Source: Synechococcus sp. WH 5701 (GTDB taxonomy: Bacteria > Cyanobacteriota > Cyanobacteriia > PCC-6307 > Cyanobiaceae). From it: a DNA stretch of 64,000 nucleotides. The notes under the pieces were generated by a model that was not told the origin of the DNA, ran no database searches, and saw only the letters and a list, made by a program, of their open reading frames with translations. Made by a program: the position numbers and the translations under genes. Below, piece by piece: positions 8,651 through 18,102 of the stretch (its first letter is position 1; every line of letters begins with the position of its first letter). The stretch is from contig NZ_CH724159.1 of NCBI RefSeq assembly GCF_000153045.1, positions 61,261 through 125,260 of the forward strand. The letters are read 5' to 3'.

Positions 8651-8680
8651 AAAAAACCGCCTCACCAGGGGTGAAAGCGG
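8651..8680 (-). terminator. Rho-independent terminator downstream of pnp
   Basis: On the minus strand CCGC-TTT-CACC pairs with GGTG-AGG-CGG in an interrupted hairpin, followed directly by TTTTTT. It lies 90 bases past the pnp stop, in the orientation expected to end the pnp transcript, and 25 bases from the convergent cysQ stop. Confidence 0.7.
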
Positions 8681-8768
8681 CTGAGAGCTTGTCAGTGATC
8701 AAGAGCACTGAGGTTTGACGTTTGATCAGGCCCGGCTGATCAGAGACTTCATCAGGTCACAGGCTTGA

Positions 8769-10892
8769 TCAGGCCACAGGCACCGTCTCCTGGGCCACGC
8801 CCCGCAGGGTGAGGTTGATGCGGCCGCGGTTGTCGATTTCGCGCACCCGCACGGTCACGGCGTCGCCCACTTTGATGACATCTTCCACCTTCTCCACGCG
8901 TGCTTCCGAGAGCTGGGAGATGTGGATCATGCCCTCCTTGCCGGGGAGAATCTCCACGAAGGCGCCGATCGGAATGATCCGGGTGACGGAGCCGTTGAAC
9001 ATCTCCCCTTCGCTGACGCGGCGGGTGAGACCTTCGATGATCCGCTGAGCTTCCTCAGCGGCGGCGCCGTCGTGGCTGGCGATCGTGACGATGCCGCCGT
9101 CTTCGATGTCGATCTTGGTGTTGGTGCGCTCGGTGATGCCCTTGATCGTGCGGCCGCCGGGGCCGATCACGGTGCCGATCAGTTCCGGGTCGATGCGGAA
9201 GCTGAGCAGGCGCGGGGCATGGGGGGAGAGCACATTGCGGGGCTTGCCGATCGCCTCGAGCATCTTCTCGAGGATGTGCAGCCGGGCAGGGCGGGCCTGG
9301 TTGACGGCCTCGGCGATGGTGCTCACCGCCAGACCGCTGATCTTCATGTCCATCTGCAGGGCGGTGATGCCCTTCTCGGTGCCGGCCACCTTGAAGTCCA
9401 TGTCGCCGAGGAAATCCTCGATGCCCTGGATGTCGGTGAGGATGCGCACCTCATCGCCCTCCTTGATCAGGCCCATGGCGGCGCCGCTCACGGGCGCCTT
9501 GAGCGGCACGCCGGCATCCATCAGGGCCAGGGTGCTGCCGCACACCGAGCCCATCGAGGTGGAGCCGTTGGAGCTGAGGCACTCCGAGACCACCCGCAGC
9601 ACGTAGGGGAAGCTCTCCTTGGGGGGAAGCACGGGCACGATCGCCCGCTCGGCCAGGGCGCCGTGGCCCACCTCGCGGCGGCCGGGGGAGCGCATCGGCC
9701 GGGTTTCACCGACCGAATAGGGCGGGAAGTTGTAGTGGTGCAGGTAGGTCTTCTCACCCATGGGGTTGAGATCGTCCATCTCCTGGGCATCGCTGGGGGT
9801 GCCGAGGGTGGCGGTGGACAGCACCTGGGTGAGCCCGCGCTGGAACAGGCCGGAGCCATGCACCCGCTTGGGCAGCACACCCACGGCGGCGCTGATCGGG
9901 CGCACCTCATCGAGGTTGCGGCCATCGACCCGTTTGCCCTCGCTGAGGATCTGGGCGCGCATCAGCTTCTTGGTGATGCCCTTGTAGGTGTTGCCGAGGG
10001 CCTTGCCGGCGGCGGCCACGCGGATCGGATCGTCGTCGGAGAGGCCGGCGATCTTCTGGGCCACGTCGGCCTTGATGACATCAAGCTGGGCGTCGCGCTC
10101 GGCCTTGGTGAGGCTGAACTGCTTGAGCACCTCACCGATGCCGGCGCCGCATTCCTGCTCCAGGAAGGCCGGCAGGGCAGGGTCCTGAACCTGGGGTTCG
10201 GGGAACACCTGTTCGATGCCGAGGTCGGCGAGAAGCTTCTGCTGGGCCTTGATCAGTTCGCCCACGGCTTCGTAGCCGAAGTCGATCGCTTCGATCACGT
10301 CCTGTTCGGGCAGCTGGTTGGCGCCCGCTTCCACCATCACCACACCGGTGGGGGTGCCGGCCACCACCAGATCCAGCTCGCTGCGCTCGATCTCGCGGTA
10401 GCTGGGGTTGAGCACGAAGTCGTCGCCGAGCAGGCCGACGCGCACGGCTGCCATCGGGCCGCTGAAGGGGATCTTCGCCAGCAGGGTGGCGATCGAGGCG
10501 CCGGTGACCGCCAGCACATCGGGCGGCACCCGCTCATCCAGCGACAGGCAGGTGGCCACCACCTGCAGGTCGTCGCGCAGCCAGGAGGGGAACAGGGGCC
10601 GCAGGGGCCGGTCGATCAGGCGGGTGGTGAGGATGGCGCGCTCGGGCGGGCGGCCTTCGCGGCGGAAGAAGCTGCCCGGGATGCGGCCGGCGGCGTAGAG
10701 GCGCTCCTCGTAATCACAGGTGAGCGGGAGAAAGTCGATCCCTTCGCGTCCCTTGGAGCGGGTGGCCGTGACCAGCACGGCGGTGTCCCCGCATTCGACC
10801 AGCACTGAACCCCCGGCTTGGGGGGCATACAAACCTGTGGTCAGCCGGATCTCCCGACCATCGAAGGAGACCGTCTGAATCTGTCCTGGCAC
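8769..10892 (-). CDS. pnp: Polyribonucleotide nucleotidyltransferase (PNPase)
   Basis: Phosphorolytic 3'-5' exoribonuclease and polymerase of the RNA degradosome, with 707 residues. Two RNase PH-like domains are joined by a helical domain. The first has [30 protein letters not shown] and the second has [16 protein letters not shown] and [21 protein letters not shown] domain (about residues 555-615, [15 protein letters not shown]) and an S1 domain (about 625-700, [20 protein letters not shown]) follow. Length and domain order are standard. It lies downstream of rpsN on the same strand, but a terminator separates them. Confidence 0.97.
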   Translation of the reverse strand: MPGQIQTVSFDGREIRLTTGLYAPQAGGSVLVECGDTAVLVTATRSKGREGIDFLPLTCDYEERLYAAGRIPGSFFRREGRPPERAILTTRLIDRPLRPLFPSWLRDDLQVVATCLSLDERVPPDVLAVTGASIATLLAKIPFSGPMAAVRVGLLGDDFVLNPSYREIERSELDLVVAGTPTGVVMVEAGANQLPEQDVIEAIDFGYEAVGELIKAQQKLLADLGIEQVFPEPQVQDPALPAFLEQECGAGIGEVLKQFSLTKAERDAQLDVIKADVAQKIAGLSDDDPIRVAAAGKALGNTYKGITKKLMRAQILSEGKRVDGRNLDEVRPISAAVGVLPKRVHGSGLFQRGLTQVLSTATLGTPSDAQEMDDLNPMGEKTYLHHYNFPPYSVGETRPMRSPGRREVGHGALAERAIVPVLPPKESFPYVLRVVSECLSSNGSTSMGSVCGSTLALMDAGVPLKAPVSGAAMGLIKEGDEVRILTDIQGIEDFLGDMDFKVAGTEKGITALQMDMKISGLAVSTIAEAVNQARPARLHILEKMLEAIGKPRNVLSPHAPRLLSFRIDPELIGTVIGPGGRTIKGITERTNTKIDIEDGGIVTIASHDGAAAEEAQRIIEGLTRRVSEGEMFNGSVTRIIPIGAFVEILPGKEGMIHISQLSEARVEKVEDVIKVGDAVTVRVREIDNRGRINLTLRGVAQETVPVA

Positions 10893-10959
10893 GTCGTCTT
10901 ATGTCCGTTTTTTATCACGCACCATTCTCGCATTCGGGCCTGCCGGGGCCTGGCGGCGC

Positions 10960-10985
10960 AAAAAAGGGTGGCACCTGGCCACCCT
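10960..10985 (-). terminator. Rho-independent terminator downstream of rpsN
   Basis: On the minus strand the sequence AGGGTGGC-CAG-GTGCCACCC forms a strong G+C-rich hairpin followed by a run of T residues. It lies 30 bases beyond the rpsN stop and 68 bases before the pnp start, so pnp probably has its own promoter as well as any read-through. Confidence 0.85.
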
Positions 10986-11015
10986 CGCGCTTCTGATCGT
11001 TAGCGCCGGAGTGGC

Positions 11016-11318
11016 TTACCAGCTCGACTTGACGACGCCGGGCAGCAGACCCTTGTGGGCGCGCTCGCGCAACTGGTTGCGGCAGAGACCGAAATCGCGG
11101 TAGTAGCCGCGGGGCTTGCCGGTGGCCCAGCAGCGGTTGCGCACACGGTTGGGGGCGCTGTTACGGGGAAGGTTCTGGATCTTGCGGTGGATCTCCAGGC
11201 GCTCCATGGGATCAGCGGCCGCTTCGAAGGAAGCCTTGAGCGCGGCGCGCTTGACGGCGAAGCGCTCCACAATTTTCTTGCGCTTCACGTCGCGCGCAAT
11301 CATCGACTTCTTCGCCAT
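11016..11318 (-). CDS. rpsN: 30S ribosomal protein S14
   Basis: Small-subunit protein of 100 residues, the long zinc-independent type of S14. The signature [20 protein letters not shown] is followed by [19 protein letters not shown], the usual C terminus. The two cysteines visible do not form the zinc-binding CxxC pairs of the short S14. It starts [15 protein letters not shown]. It lies at the end of a minus-strand run of serS, rseP and nth and is followed by its own terminator. Confidence 0.98.
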   Translation of the reverse strand: MAKKSMIARDVKRKKIVERFAVKRAALKASFEAAADPMERLEIHRKIQNLPRNSAPNRVRNRCWATGKPRGYYRDFGLCRNQLRERAHKGLLPGVVKSSW

Positions 11319-11352
11319 GCGGCTGCTGCAATTCGTTCAGTGGGGGTTGAGC

Positions 11353-12039
11353 CTAGCGCGTGGCCTGACGCCCTTCCCGGCGGCCACTCGGGCCGTGGTC
11401 AGGATGGCTGGGGCAGAGATCAGCGAGGGGGCAGCCGGCGCAGAGGGGCTTGCGCGCGTTGCAGACGGCGCGGCCATGGAAGATCAGCCGGATCGAGAAG
11501 TTCTCCCATTCCGGCTGCGGCAGGAGCTTCATCAGGTCGGGCTCGATCCGGCGCGGGTCGCTCTGGCGGGTGAGCCCGAGCCGGTTGCTCAGCCGGCGCA
11601 CGTGGGTGTCGACCGTGACGCCGGCGTTGATGCCGAAGGCATGGGCCAGCACCACGTTGGCCGTCTTGCGCGCCACCCCCGGCAGCTCCAGCAGTTCCTC
11701 CATCGAGGCCGGCACCGCGCCGTCGTGGCGCTCGATCAACAGCTGCGAGGCCGCCACGATGTTCCTGGCCTTGTTGCGGAAGAAGCCGGTGGACTTCACG
11801 TAGGGCTCCACCTCGCTGGAGCTCACCGCGGCGGCGGCGTCCGCATCGGGGAAGCGCTCGAACAGAGCCGGGGTGACCAGATTGACCCGTTCGTCGGTGC
11901 ACTGGGCCGAGAGCATGGTGGCCACCAGCAGCTCCCAGGGGGTGCGCCAATCAAGTGAGCAGGTGGCGTGGGGGTAGTGGAGGGCCAGGCGCTCCAGGAT
12001 CAGTGGCGCCCGCGCTCGGGCCGTGGCAAAGCGGGGCAC
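11353..12039 (-). CDS. nth: Endonuclease III, DNA glycosylase/AP lyase
   Basis: Base-excision-repair glycosylase for oxidised pyrimidines, with 228 residues. The helix-hairpin-helix LELPGVARKTANVVL carries the catalytic lysine in RKTAN, and the catalytic aspartate is in GVTVDTHVRRLSNRLG. A C-terminal [4Fe-4S] loop is present as C-x6-C-x2-C-x5-C (CNARKPLCAGCPLADLC). The last residues are Arg/Gly-rich. The start codon lies 1 base from the stop of rseP, indicating coupled expression. Confidence 0.95.
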   Translation of the reverse strand: MPRFATARARAPLILERLALHYPHATCSLDWRTPWELLVATMLSAQCTDERVNLVTPALFERFPDADAAAAVSSSEVEPYVKSTGFFRNKARNIVAASQLLIERHDGAVPASMEELLELPGVARKTANVVLAHAFGINAGVTVDTHVRRLSNRLGLTRQSDPRRIEPDLMKLLPQPEWENFSIRLIFHGRAVCNARKPLCAGCPLADLCPSHPDHGPSGRREGRQATR

Positions 12040-12040
12040 C

Positions 12041-13129
12041 TCAGCGGCCGAGCAGCTGCTGCACCGCCGAGAGCTGGCTGGTGTCCTTGACGATCAGCAC
12101 CACGCTCAGGCCCACCAGCAGCAGGAAGCCCGACTGCATGAAGGCCATCTGCAGGCGGTCGGGCAGGGGCCGGCCCCGCAGGCCCTCGAGCAGCAGCAAG
12201 GCGAACTGACCGCCATCGAGCAGCGGCAGGGGCAGGGCGTTGAGCACCGCCAGGTTGATCGAGATCAGCGCGGCGAACACGAACAGGCTGCCGCCGCCCT
12301 GGCGGGCCAGGCTGGCGCCCATCTCGACGATCTTCACCGGCCCCGACACCTGGGGAGCGGTTTCACCGAAGTGGGTGACCAGGGCCACGAAGCCATCAAC
12401 GGTGCGGCGGATCAGCTGTACGAAGACACGGTTGGTCTGGCCGAAAAGCTCAAGCGGCCCCTTGGCGGGTCGGAACACCTCACTGCCGTTGGGCTGGAGC
12501 TGGGCGCCGATGCGGCCGATGCCATCGCGATCGGCGGGGGTGAGCCGCAGGCTGAGGGTTTCACCGGCGCGCTCGGCCTGGATCTGCAGCGTCCGCTCCG
12601 GGGCTCCCTGGATGTCGGCCACCAGATCGACCACGGCCTTGGAGCCACCACCCACGGGCACACCGCCGATGCTGAGGATGCGATCGCCGGCCATCAGGCC
12701 GGAGGCGGCGGCGGGCTGGCCCTGCTGCACTGCCGCCACCAGGACGCCCGGCGTGGCGCTGAAGCCGGCGGGCACACCCACCATCAGCCCCTGACCGAAG
12801 AGCACGGCCCAGGCCAGCAGCAGGTTGGCGATGACGCCGGCGGCGATCACCAGGGCCCGCTGGGGCAGGGGGCGGTTGCGCAGCAGGTCGGGATCATCGC
12901 TGGGGATCTCGCTGTCCTCCTCGTCGTCGGGGAAGGCGACATAGCCGCCCAGGGGGATGGCCCGCAGGGCGAACTGCACGCCCCGGCGCTGGCGCTGCAG
13001 CAGGGCCGGGCCGAACCCGATCGAGAAGCCGCTGACGCGGATGCCCTGCCAGGTGGCGGCGAGGAAATGGCCGGCTTCGTGCACCACGATCAGGCCCGCC
13101 AGGATCGCCAGTGCCGTGAGAACGCCCAT
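12041..13129 (-). CDS. rseP: Site-2 (M50) zinc metalloprotease RseP/RasP type
   Basis: Intramembrane protease of 362 residues that cleaves transmembrane substrates, often anti-sigma factors. The zinc motif HEAGH lies in the first helix at about residues 17-21. A PDZ domain spans roughly 130-190 (GLMAGDRILSIGGVPV). The third metal ligand is in NALPLPLLDGGQ near residue 300. Four membrane segments are visible, as in the family. It sits between serS and nth on the same strand. Its substrate in this organism cannot be told from the window. Confidence 0.94.
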   Translation of the reverse strand: MGVLTALAILAGLIVVHEAGHFLAATWQGIRVSGFSIGFGPALLQRQRRGVQFALRAIPLGGYVAFPDDEEDSEIPSDDPDLLRNRPLPQRALVIAAGVIANLLLAWAVLFGQGLMVGVPAGFSATPGVLVAAVQQGQPAAASGLMAGDRILSIGGVPVGGGSKAVVDLVADIQGAPERTLQIQAERAGETLSLRLTPADRDGIGRIGAQLQPNGSEVFRPAKGPLELFGQTNRVFVQLIRRTVDGFVALVTHFGETAPQVSGPVKIVEMGASLARQGGGSLFVFAALISINLAVLNALPLPLLDGGQFALLLLEGLRGRPLPDRLQMAFMQSGFLLLVGLSVVLIVKDTSQLSAVQQLLGR

Positions 13130-13186
13130 TCAGGCTTTGTTGCGCAAGACACTCATTCTGGGGGTTTCAGGCCTGGGGCGTTCCCT

Positions 13187-14479
13187 TCAGGCTTCCGGCA
13201 CCAGGCGATCGCAGCCCATGTAGGGCACCAGGACCTCCGGCAGGCGCACGCTTCCGTCGGCCTGCTGGCCGGTTTCGAGCAGGGCGGCCATGGTGCGCCC
13301 CACCGCCAGACCACTGCCGTTGAGGGTGTGCAGCAGGCGGGTTTTCTTGCCGTCCTTGAAGCGGATCGAGGCGCGCCGCGCCTGGAACTCGCCGCAGGTG
13401 CTGCAGCTGGAAATTTCGCGGTAGGCGCCGGCTCCGGGCAGCCACACCTCGAGATCGAACGTGCGGGCGGCCGAAAAGCCCAGATCACCGCAACAGAGAT
13501 CGAGCACCCGGTAGGGCAGCTCGAGGGACTGCAGGATCGCCTCGGCGTCGGCGGTGAGCTGGGCATGGGCTGCTTCCGATTCATCCGGATGGCAGAACCA
13601 GTACAGCTCCACTTTGTTGAACTGGTGCAGGCGGATCAGGCCGCGGGTGTCGCGGCCGTAGGAGCCGGCCTCGCGGCGGAAGCAGGGGGTGTAGGCGGCG
13701 TACTTGAGCGGCAGCTGCTCGGCCGCAAGAATCTCGTCGCGGTGAAACGAGGTGAGCGGCACCTCGGCGGTGGGGGTGAGCCAGAGGTCGTCGTCGGCGC
13801 AGCTGAAGCTTTCCTCGGCGAACTTGGGCAGCTGGCCGGAGGCGGTGAGGCTGGCGCTGTTGACCAGGATCGGCGGCAGCATCTCACGGTAACCGCGGCT
13901 GGCGTGCTGATCGAGCATGAAGCTGATCAGGGCCCGCTCCAGCCGGGCGCCCTGGCCGATCAGGGTGACGAAGCGGCTCTGGGCGATGCGCACCGAGCGT
14001 TCGCTGTCGATCAGGCCGAGGCGCTCGGCGATCTGCCAGTGCTCCTCGAGGGACGGCTCACCGGCCACCGGCATGCGGGGTGTGCCCCAGCGCCGCCGCT
14101 CCACGTTCTCGGCTTCGCCGGCCCCATCGGGGCAGTGGGGGGAGGGCAGGTTGGGGAAGGCGAGCAGCTGCTCGCGCAGACGGGTTTCGAGGGATTTCTC
14201 CTCCTCCTCGAGCACCGCCACCTGTTGCTTGATGGTGTTGCCCCGATCGCGCAGGGCCTGCACCTCGGGGCTGTGGGGCGCTTCGCCGCCGCGGATCAGC
14301 TCGCCCACCTGGCGGCCGATGCGGTTGCCTTCGGCCTGCAGATCACTGCGTTGCTGCTCAAGATCACGCTCCTGGCGGGCGATCAGCTGCAGGGCCGTGA
14401 GATCGAGTGTCATGCCCCGCCGCCCGAGCTGCTCGACGATCAGCTCGGGGTTGTCGCGCAGCAGGCGCTGATCCAGCAC
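13187..14479 (-). CDS. serS: Seryl-tRNA synthetase
   Basis: Class II aminoacyl-tRNA synthetase of 430 residues that charges tRNA-Ser. An N-terminal long coiled coil (about residues 30-100, with QLIARQERDLEQQRSDLQAEG) binds the tRNA long arm. The catalytic motifs follow: motif 2 in PCFRREAGSYGRDTRGLIR near residue 270 and motif 3 in LNGSGLAVGRTMAALLE near residue 390. It is the first gene of the serS-rseP-nth-rpsN run. The ATG at 14479 gives the standard start MLDQRLLRDNPE. Confidence 0.97.
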   Translation of the reverse strand: MLDQRLLRDNPELIVEQLGRRGMTLDLTALQLIARQERDLEQQRSDLQAEGNRIGRQVGELIRGGEAPHSPEVQALRDRGNTIKQQVAVLEEEEKSLETRLREQLLAFPNLPSPHCPDGAGEAENVERRRWGTPRMPVAGEPSLEEHWQIAERLGLIDSERSVRIAQSRFVTLIGQGARLERALISFMLDQHASRGYREMLPPILVNSASLTASGQLPKFAEESFSCADDDLWLTPTAEVPLTSFHRDEILAAEQLPLKYAAYTPCFRREAGSYGRDTRGLIRLHQFNKVELYWFCHPDESEAAHAQLTADAEAILQSLELPYRVLDLCCGDLGFSAARTFDLEVWLPGAGAYREISSCSTCGEFQARRASIRFKDGKKTRLLHTLNGSGLAVGRTMAALLETGQQADGSVRLPEVLVPYMGCDRLVPEA

Positions 14480-14544
14480 GGCTCCAGAGGCGAAGGCGCG
14501 TGCAGCCTACGGACTGGTGCTGGAGCAGGCCTCGTGGAAGGGCC

Positions 14545-14838
14545 TCAGAGCACCTGCACCACTTCGTTCACTTCGGGGATCGCCTCGCGCAGCTTGCGCT
14601 CGATGCCCATCTTCAGGGTCATGGTGCTGCTGGGGCAGCTGCCGCAGGCGCCCTGCAGACGCACCTTCACGGTGGGGCCGTCGATCTCGACGATCTCGAC
14701 GTTGCCGCCATCGGCCATCAGGTAGGGACGGAGCTCATCGAGCACCCGCTCGACGTTCTCGACCGTGAGGGCGCGGGGGTCGCTGATCGGGGCCTCGACG
14801 CTGGCGCTGGTGTCTGGGGTGGCGGTTTCAGTGCTCAT
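14545..14838 (-). CDS. NifU-like (Nfu) iron-sulfur cluster scaffold
   Basis: A 97-residue Nfu-type scaffold that assembles or transfers Fe-S clusters, needed for photosystem I and other Fe-S proteins in cyanobacteria. The C-terminal NifU domain contains [23 protein letters not shown] and the cluster-binding CxxC in [16 protein letters not shown]. The first 20 residues are a Thr/Ala/Ser-rich tail. A longer frame starting at 14904 adds residues outside the domain, so the ATG at 14838 was chosen. Confidence 0.93.
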   Translation of the reverse strand: MSTETATPDTSASVEAPISDPRALTVENVERVLDELRPYLMADGGNVEIVEIDGPTVKVRLQGACGSCPSSTMTLKMGIERKLREAIPEVNEVVQVL

Positions 14839-14900
14839 GGCTCTGGGGATCGTTGAGATGACCTTAGGAAGCCACTGGCGGATCCTGGCTGGGTTCCCAC

Positions 14901-15290
14901 TCACACGATCTGCACGGTGGGCCCATAGGCGGCCAGCTGGCGGTCGACGCTCAACAGCAGCAGCGGTTCCCGACGGCTCTGGGCGATCAGCAGCCGATCA
15001 AATGGATCGCGGTGACCGACGACGGCCTCCAGCTCGGCCACGGCCAGCAGATGGGTGTTGCGCAGGGCCAGCCAGCGAAAGCCCTGCTGGGGAATCGCCT
15101 GCTCCAGACGGACCAGATCCACCGAGAGACGCCCGAGCCCCTGCTTGATGGCGATCTCCCAGAGCGAGGCCTGGCTGACGAACACCGTGTTGGCCGGATC
15201 CCTCACCAGAGGAACCGCAGCGGCTGGAAGGCGCGGGTCATCGGCGAGCCACCACAGGACCAGATGGGTGTCGAGCAACAGCCGCGCCAT
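14901..15290 (-). CDS. PIN-domain ribonuclease toxin (VapC family)
   Basis: A 129-residue PIN-domain protein of the type II toxin-antitoxin class. The acidic catalytic residues are visible: D7 in [12 protein letters not shown]45 in [12 protein letters not shown], and D94/D98 in [13 protein letters not shown]. The end ([14 protein letters not shown]) is typical of the subfamily paired with Phd/YefM antitoxins. It lies 3 bases after the antitoxin stop on the same strand, so the pair forms one transcription unit. All catalytic acids are present, so it appears intact. Confidence 0.9.
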   Translation of the reverse strand: MARLLLDTHLVLWWLADDPRLPAAAVPLVRDPANTVFVSQASLWEIAIKQGLGRLSVDLVRLEQAIPQQGFRWLALRNTHLLAVAELEAVVGHRDPFDRLLIAQSRREPLLLLSVDRQLAAYGPTVQIV

Positions 15291-15293
15291 CGC

Positions 15294-15629
15294 TCAAGTC
15301 GCGAGGCTGTCGAACAGCTCCTCGAGGGGGTGGTCGAAATCGTCGGTCAGTGTGATCTCACCGGCCAGGGCGCCGGGTGGTGCCACCCCCTGGCTGGGGG
15401 GGCGCCAGGGAACAAGCCGGGCGATCGGCACACCGGAACGGGCGATCACCACCTCCCGGCCGGCCTCCACGTCGTGAAGCAGGCGCGACAGCTGGCTCTT
15501 GGCCTGGTGCACATTCACCTGTTGGCTGCAGGCCGGCTCTGAATCGGCTGGCTCTGAGTTGGCTGGCTCTGAGTTGGCTGGCTCTGAGTTGGCTGGCTCA
15601 GAACGGGTCTTGGGGATGGGCGATCCCAT
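15294..15629 (-). CDS. Phd/YefM-type antitoxin with a repeated N-terminal extension
   Basis: Antitoxin partner of the PIN toxin. The conserved fold begins at VNVHQAKSQLSRLLHDVEAG and continues through VVIARSGVPIARLVPW, the DNA-binding half of Phd/YefM proteins. The C-terminal segment (DDFDHPLEELFDSL) should wrap the toxin. The frame opens at an ATG at 15629 and encodes about four copies of a 5-residue EPANS/EPADS repeat made by 15-base tandem repeats. A GTG at 15518 would remove this extension and give the usual start. Neither start has a clear ribosome-binding site. Confidence 0.82.
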   Translation of the reverse strand: MGSPIPKTRSEPANSEPANSEPANSEPADSEPACSQQVNVHQAKSQLSRLLHDVEAGREVVIARSGVPIARLVPWRPPSQGVAPPGALAGEITLTDDFDHPLEELFDSLAT

Positions 15630-15734
15630 GGCAGCCGGACTGAACCAAGACTTAGTCTAGTTTGATCCGAAATGCCTGCCTAGGATCAGCCGATCTTTCG
15701 GCGGCCTTCAGGGGTTGTCGGGCCTACGACGCGC

Positions 15735-17543
15735 ATGACCGACGTTCCCGTTCAGCGGATCCGCAATTTCTGCATCATTGCCCACATCGACCACGGCAAG
15801 TCGACCCTGGCCGACCGGTTGCTGCAGGACACGGGAACGGTGGCGGCCCGCGACATGCAGGCCCAGTTCCTCGACAACATGGAGCTGGAGCGGGAGCGGG
15901 GGATCACGATCAAGCTCCAGGCCGCGCGGATGGAGTACACCGCGGCCGATGGGGAGACCTACATCCTCAACCTGATCGACACCCCGGGCCATGTGGATTT
16001 CTCCTATGAGGTGAGCCGCAGCCTGCAGGCTTGTGAAGGCGCCCTGCTGGTTGTGGATGCCAGCCAGGGGGTGGAGGCACAGACGCTGGCGAATGTGTAT
16101 CTGGCGCTGGAGAATGATCTGGAGATCATTCCGGTGCTCAACAAGATCGATCTGCCCGGTGCTGATCCCGAGCGGATCAAGGAGGAGATCGAGGCGATCA
16201 TCGGGCTCGACACCTCCAAGGCGATCGATTGCTCCGCCAAGACGGGCCTGGGTATTCCCGAGATCCTCGAAGCGATCGTGGAGCGGGTGCCGGCACCGCC
16301 CGACCGCGTGAACGAACAGCTGCGTGCGCTGATCTTCGACTCCTACTACGACCCCTACCGGGGCGTGATCGTGTACTTCCGGGTGATCAGCGGCCAGGTG
16401 GCGAAGAAAGACAAGGTGCTGCTGATGGCCAGCAAGACCAGCTACGAACTCGATGAAGTGGGGGTGATGGCGCCCGACCAGCGCCAGGTGGAGAGCCTCC
16501 ATGCCGGTGAGGTGGGCTATCTCTCCGCCTCGATCAAGGCGGTGGCCGATGCGCGGGTGGGCGACACGATCACCCTGGTGGCCGATCCGGTGAGCGAGCC
16601 GTTGCCGGGCTACACCGAGGCCAAGCCGATGGTGTTCTGCGGCCTGTTCCCCACCGATGCCGATCAGTACCCCGATCTGCGTGAGGCGCTTGACAAGCTC
16701 AAGCTCTCCGATGCAGCGCTGAAGTACGAACCGGAAACCAGCAGCGCCATGGGCTTCGGCTTCCGCTGCGGCTTCCTGGGGCTGCTGCACATGGAAATCG
16801 TGCAGGAGCGGCTGGAGCGGGAGTACGACCTCGATCTGATCGTGACGGCCCCCTCGGTGATCTACCGGGTGAACATGATCGACGGCAGCACGCAGATGGT
16901 GGACAACCCCGCCACGCTTCCTGATCCGCAGAAGCGGGAATCGATCGAAGAACCCTATGTGAAACTGGAGATCTACACCCCCAATACCTACAACGGTGCC
17001 CTGATGGAGCTGTGCCAGGAGCGGCGTGGTGAGTTCATCGACATGAAGTTCATCACCACCGATCGGGTGACGCTGCACTACGAGATGCCGCTGGCGGAGG
17101 TGGTAACGGATTTCTTCGATCAGATGAAGAGTCGCACCAAGGGCTATGCCTCGATGGAGTACAGCCTGATCGGCTACCGCAAGAACGAACTGGTGCGCCT
17201 CGATGTGTTGATCAACAGCGAGAAGGCCGATCCACTCACCACGATCGTGCACCGCGACAAGGCCTACAACGTGGGCAAGGGCCTGGTGGAGAAGCTGAAG
17301 GAACTGATCCCCAGGCAGCAGTTCAAGATTCCGATCCAGGCCTCGATCGGCAGCCGCATCATCGCCAGCGAGAGCATCAGCGCCATCCGCAAGGATGTGC
17401 TCGCCAAGTGCTATGGCGGTGACATCTCCCGCAAGAAGAAGCTGCTGAAGAAGCAGGCGAAGGGCAAGAAGCGTATGAAGGCGATGGGCAAGGTGGATGT
17501 GCCCCAGGAAGCCTTCATGGCGGTGCTGAAGCTGAATCAGTAG
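15735..17543 (+). CDS. lepA: Elongation factor 4 (back-translocating GTPase LepA)
   Basis: Translational GTPase of 602 residues. The G motifs are AHIDHGKST (G1, about residue 17), DTPGH (G3, about 84) and NKID (G4, about 138). Domains II-V follow, and the LepA-specific C-terminal domain includes [37 protein letters not shown]. Length and start ([21 protein letters not shown]) are standard. The last codons (LKLNQ stop) contain one copy of a 15-base repeat that recurs at 17809, next to toxin-antitoxin remnants. Confidence 0.98.
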   Translation: MTDVPVQRIRNFCIIAHIDHGKSTLADRLLQDTGTVAARDMQAQFLDNMELERERGITIKLQAARMEYTAADGETYILNLIDTPGHVDFSYEVSRSLQACEGALLVVDASQGVEAQTLANVYLALENDLEIIPVLNKIDLPGADPERIKEEIEAIIGLDTSKAIDCSAKTGLGIPEILEAIVERVPAPPDRVNEQLRALIFDSYYDPYRGVIVYFRVISGQVAKKDKVLLMASKTSYELDEVGVMAPDQRQVESLHAGEVGYLSASIKAVADARVGDTITLVADPVSEPLPGYTEAKPMVFCGLFPTDADQYPDLREALDKLKLSDAALKYEPETSSAMGFGFRCGFLGLLHMEIVQERLEREYDLDLIVTAPSVIYRVNMIDGSTQMVDNPATLPDPQKRESIEEPYVKLEIYTPNTYNGALMELCQERRGEFIDMKFITTDRVTLHYEMPLAEVVTDFFDQMKSRTKGYASMEYSLIGYRKNELVRLDVLINSEKADPLTTIVHRDKAYNVGKGLVEKLKELIPRQQFKIPIQASIGSRIIASESISAIRKDVLAKCYGGDISRKKKLLKKQAKGKKRMKAMGKVDVPQEAFMAVLKLNQ

Positions 17544-17545
17544 AG

Positions 17546-17650
17546 CCGCCGCTCAATCCGTAGCCGCTGTCCGCCGTGATCAGGATGGCCCGCTCCTGTT
17601 CGGGCAGGGCCACGTAGAGGCAGTCGTCCACCCGAGGGCCTGAATCAGCG
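17546..17650 (-). pseudogene. C-terminal remnant of a PIN-domain toxin
   Basis: In one minus-strand frame the sequence reads VDDCLYVALPEQERAILITAD, the C-terminal hallmark of VapC/PIN proteins (acidic pair, then ITAD). No start codon and no N-terminal half with the first catalytic Asp are present. The frame continues into the lepA 3' end and stops at 17515. It lies just downstream of a small antitoxin-like ORF, so this looks like a decayed vapBC pair that lost most of its toxin. Confidence 0.6.
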
Positions 17651-17782
17651 GCCATCCCGGTCCTCGCGAATCAGGGCTGCCACGTCAAGGCTGCGGCCCG
17701 CTGCCGGTGTGGTGGCCCGCAGGCGAGCCAGCTGGCGAATCAGGAGCTGCGCCTTGGCGCCTCTGGGATTGCTATCAGTCAT
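17645..17782 (-). CDS. Small ORF, possible antitoxin of a decayed TA pair
   Basis: A 45-residue frame (begins MTDSNPRGAKAQLLIRQLAR, ends ALIREDRDGR) with an amphipathic N-terminal helix. It lies directly upstream of the PIN remnant on the same strand, the usual antitoxin position. The size and the C-terminal LIREDRD segment fit a short antitoxin, but no family motif is definite. It may no longer be functional. Confidence 0.45.
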   Translation of the reverse strand: MTDSNPRGAKAQLLIRQLARLRATTPAAGRSLDVAALIREDRDGR

Positions 17783-17814
17783 TGATAGCGACAAGCTGTC
17801 TCGCTAGGGCTGAA

Positions 17815-18009
17815 TCAGTAGAGCTGGCGGTGGCGCGGGGGTGGTCCGATCTGGGTCTCGGAGCCGCCCATGATGACCAGCCGGCGTGAGCGTTCCCGCT
17901 CGATCAGAGCCTTGAGGGCCTCGCGGATCAGCTGGGTGCGCTCCTTGATGCCGCTGAGGGTTCCGGCCTGAGCGAGCAGATCGTCGTCGAGGGTGAGGGT
18001 GGTGCGCAT
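17815..18009 (-). CDS. VapB-type ribbon-helix-helix antitoxin without adjacent toxin (copy 1)
   Basis: A 64-residue protein of the DUF2191/VapB type. The N-terminal strand MRTTLTLDDDLLAQA is followed by helices in SGIKERTQLIREALKALIERE, a ribbon-helix-helix layout for DNA binding. The C-terminal tail holds a conserved GGSE motif expected to contact a PIN toxin. No intact PIN gene is next to it; downstream are only remnants. A close paralogue lies at 19137-19328, about 60 percent identical by eye. Confidence 0.85.
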   Translation of the reverse strand: MRTTLTLDDDLLAQAGTLSGIKERTQLIREALKALIERERSRRLVIMGGSETQIGPPPRHRQLY

Positions 18010-18102
18010 AGCAACGAGTCTGCTGTCGCGACGTGCGACTCAAGCCCTGACAGCCCGGGCCGAGCGATTTCGTTACGGTGGGGTTCAGCAGGGGGAAGCT
18101 TC

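Larger units (their letters stand above)
17531..17823. repeat. 15-bp direct repeat (GCTGAATCAGTAGAG) bracketing TA remnants
   Basis: GCTGAATCAGTAGAG occurs at 17531-17545, covering the lepA stop codon, and again at 17809-17823, beside the stop of a vapB gene. The 263 bases between them contain only a small antitoxin-like ORF and a PIN remnant. A direct repeat could mark an insertion or deletion junction; chance is also possible. Confidence 0.5.

Noticed and set aside
8922..10808. 628-codon plus-strand frame opposite pnp
   Set aside because: Antisense shadow of pnp, low-complexity Gly/His/Asp-rich translation without motifs.
12023..14725. 900-codon plus-strand frame opposite nth, rseP and serS
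   Set aside because: Runs antisense across three well-supported genes; composition typical of shadow frames in this codon usage.
15708..17252. 514-codon minus-strand frame opposite lepA
   Set aside because: Shadow of lepA; His/Gln/Val-rich and unrelated to any family.
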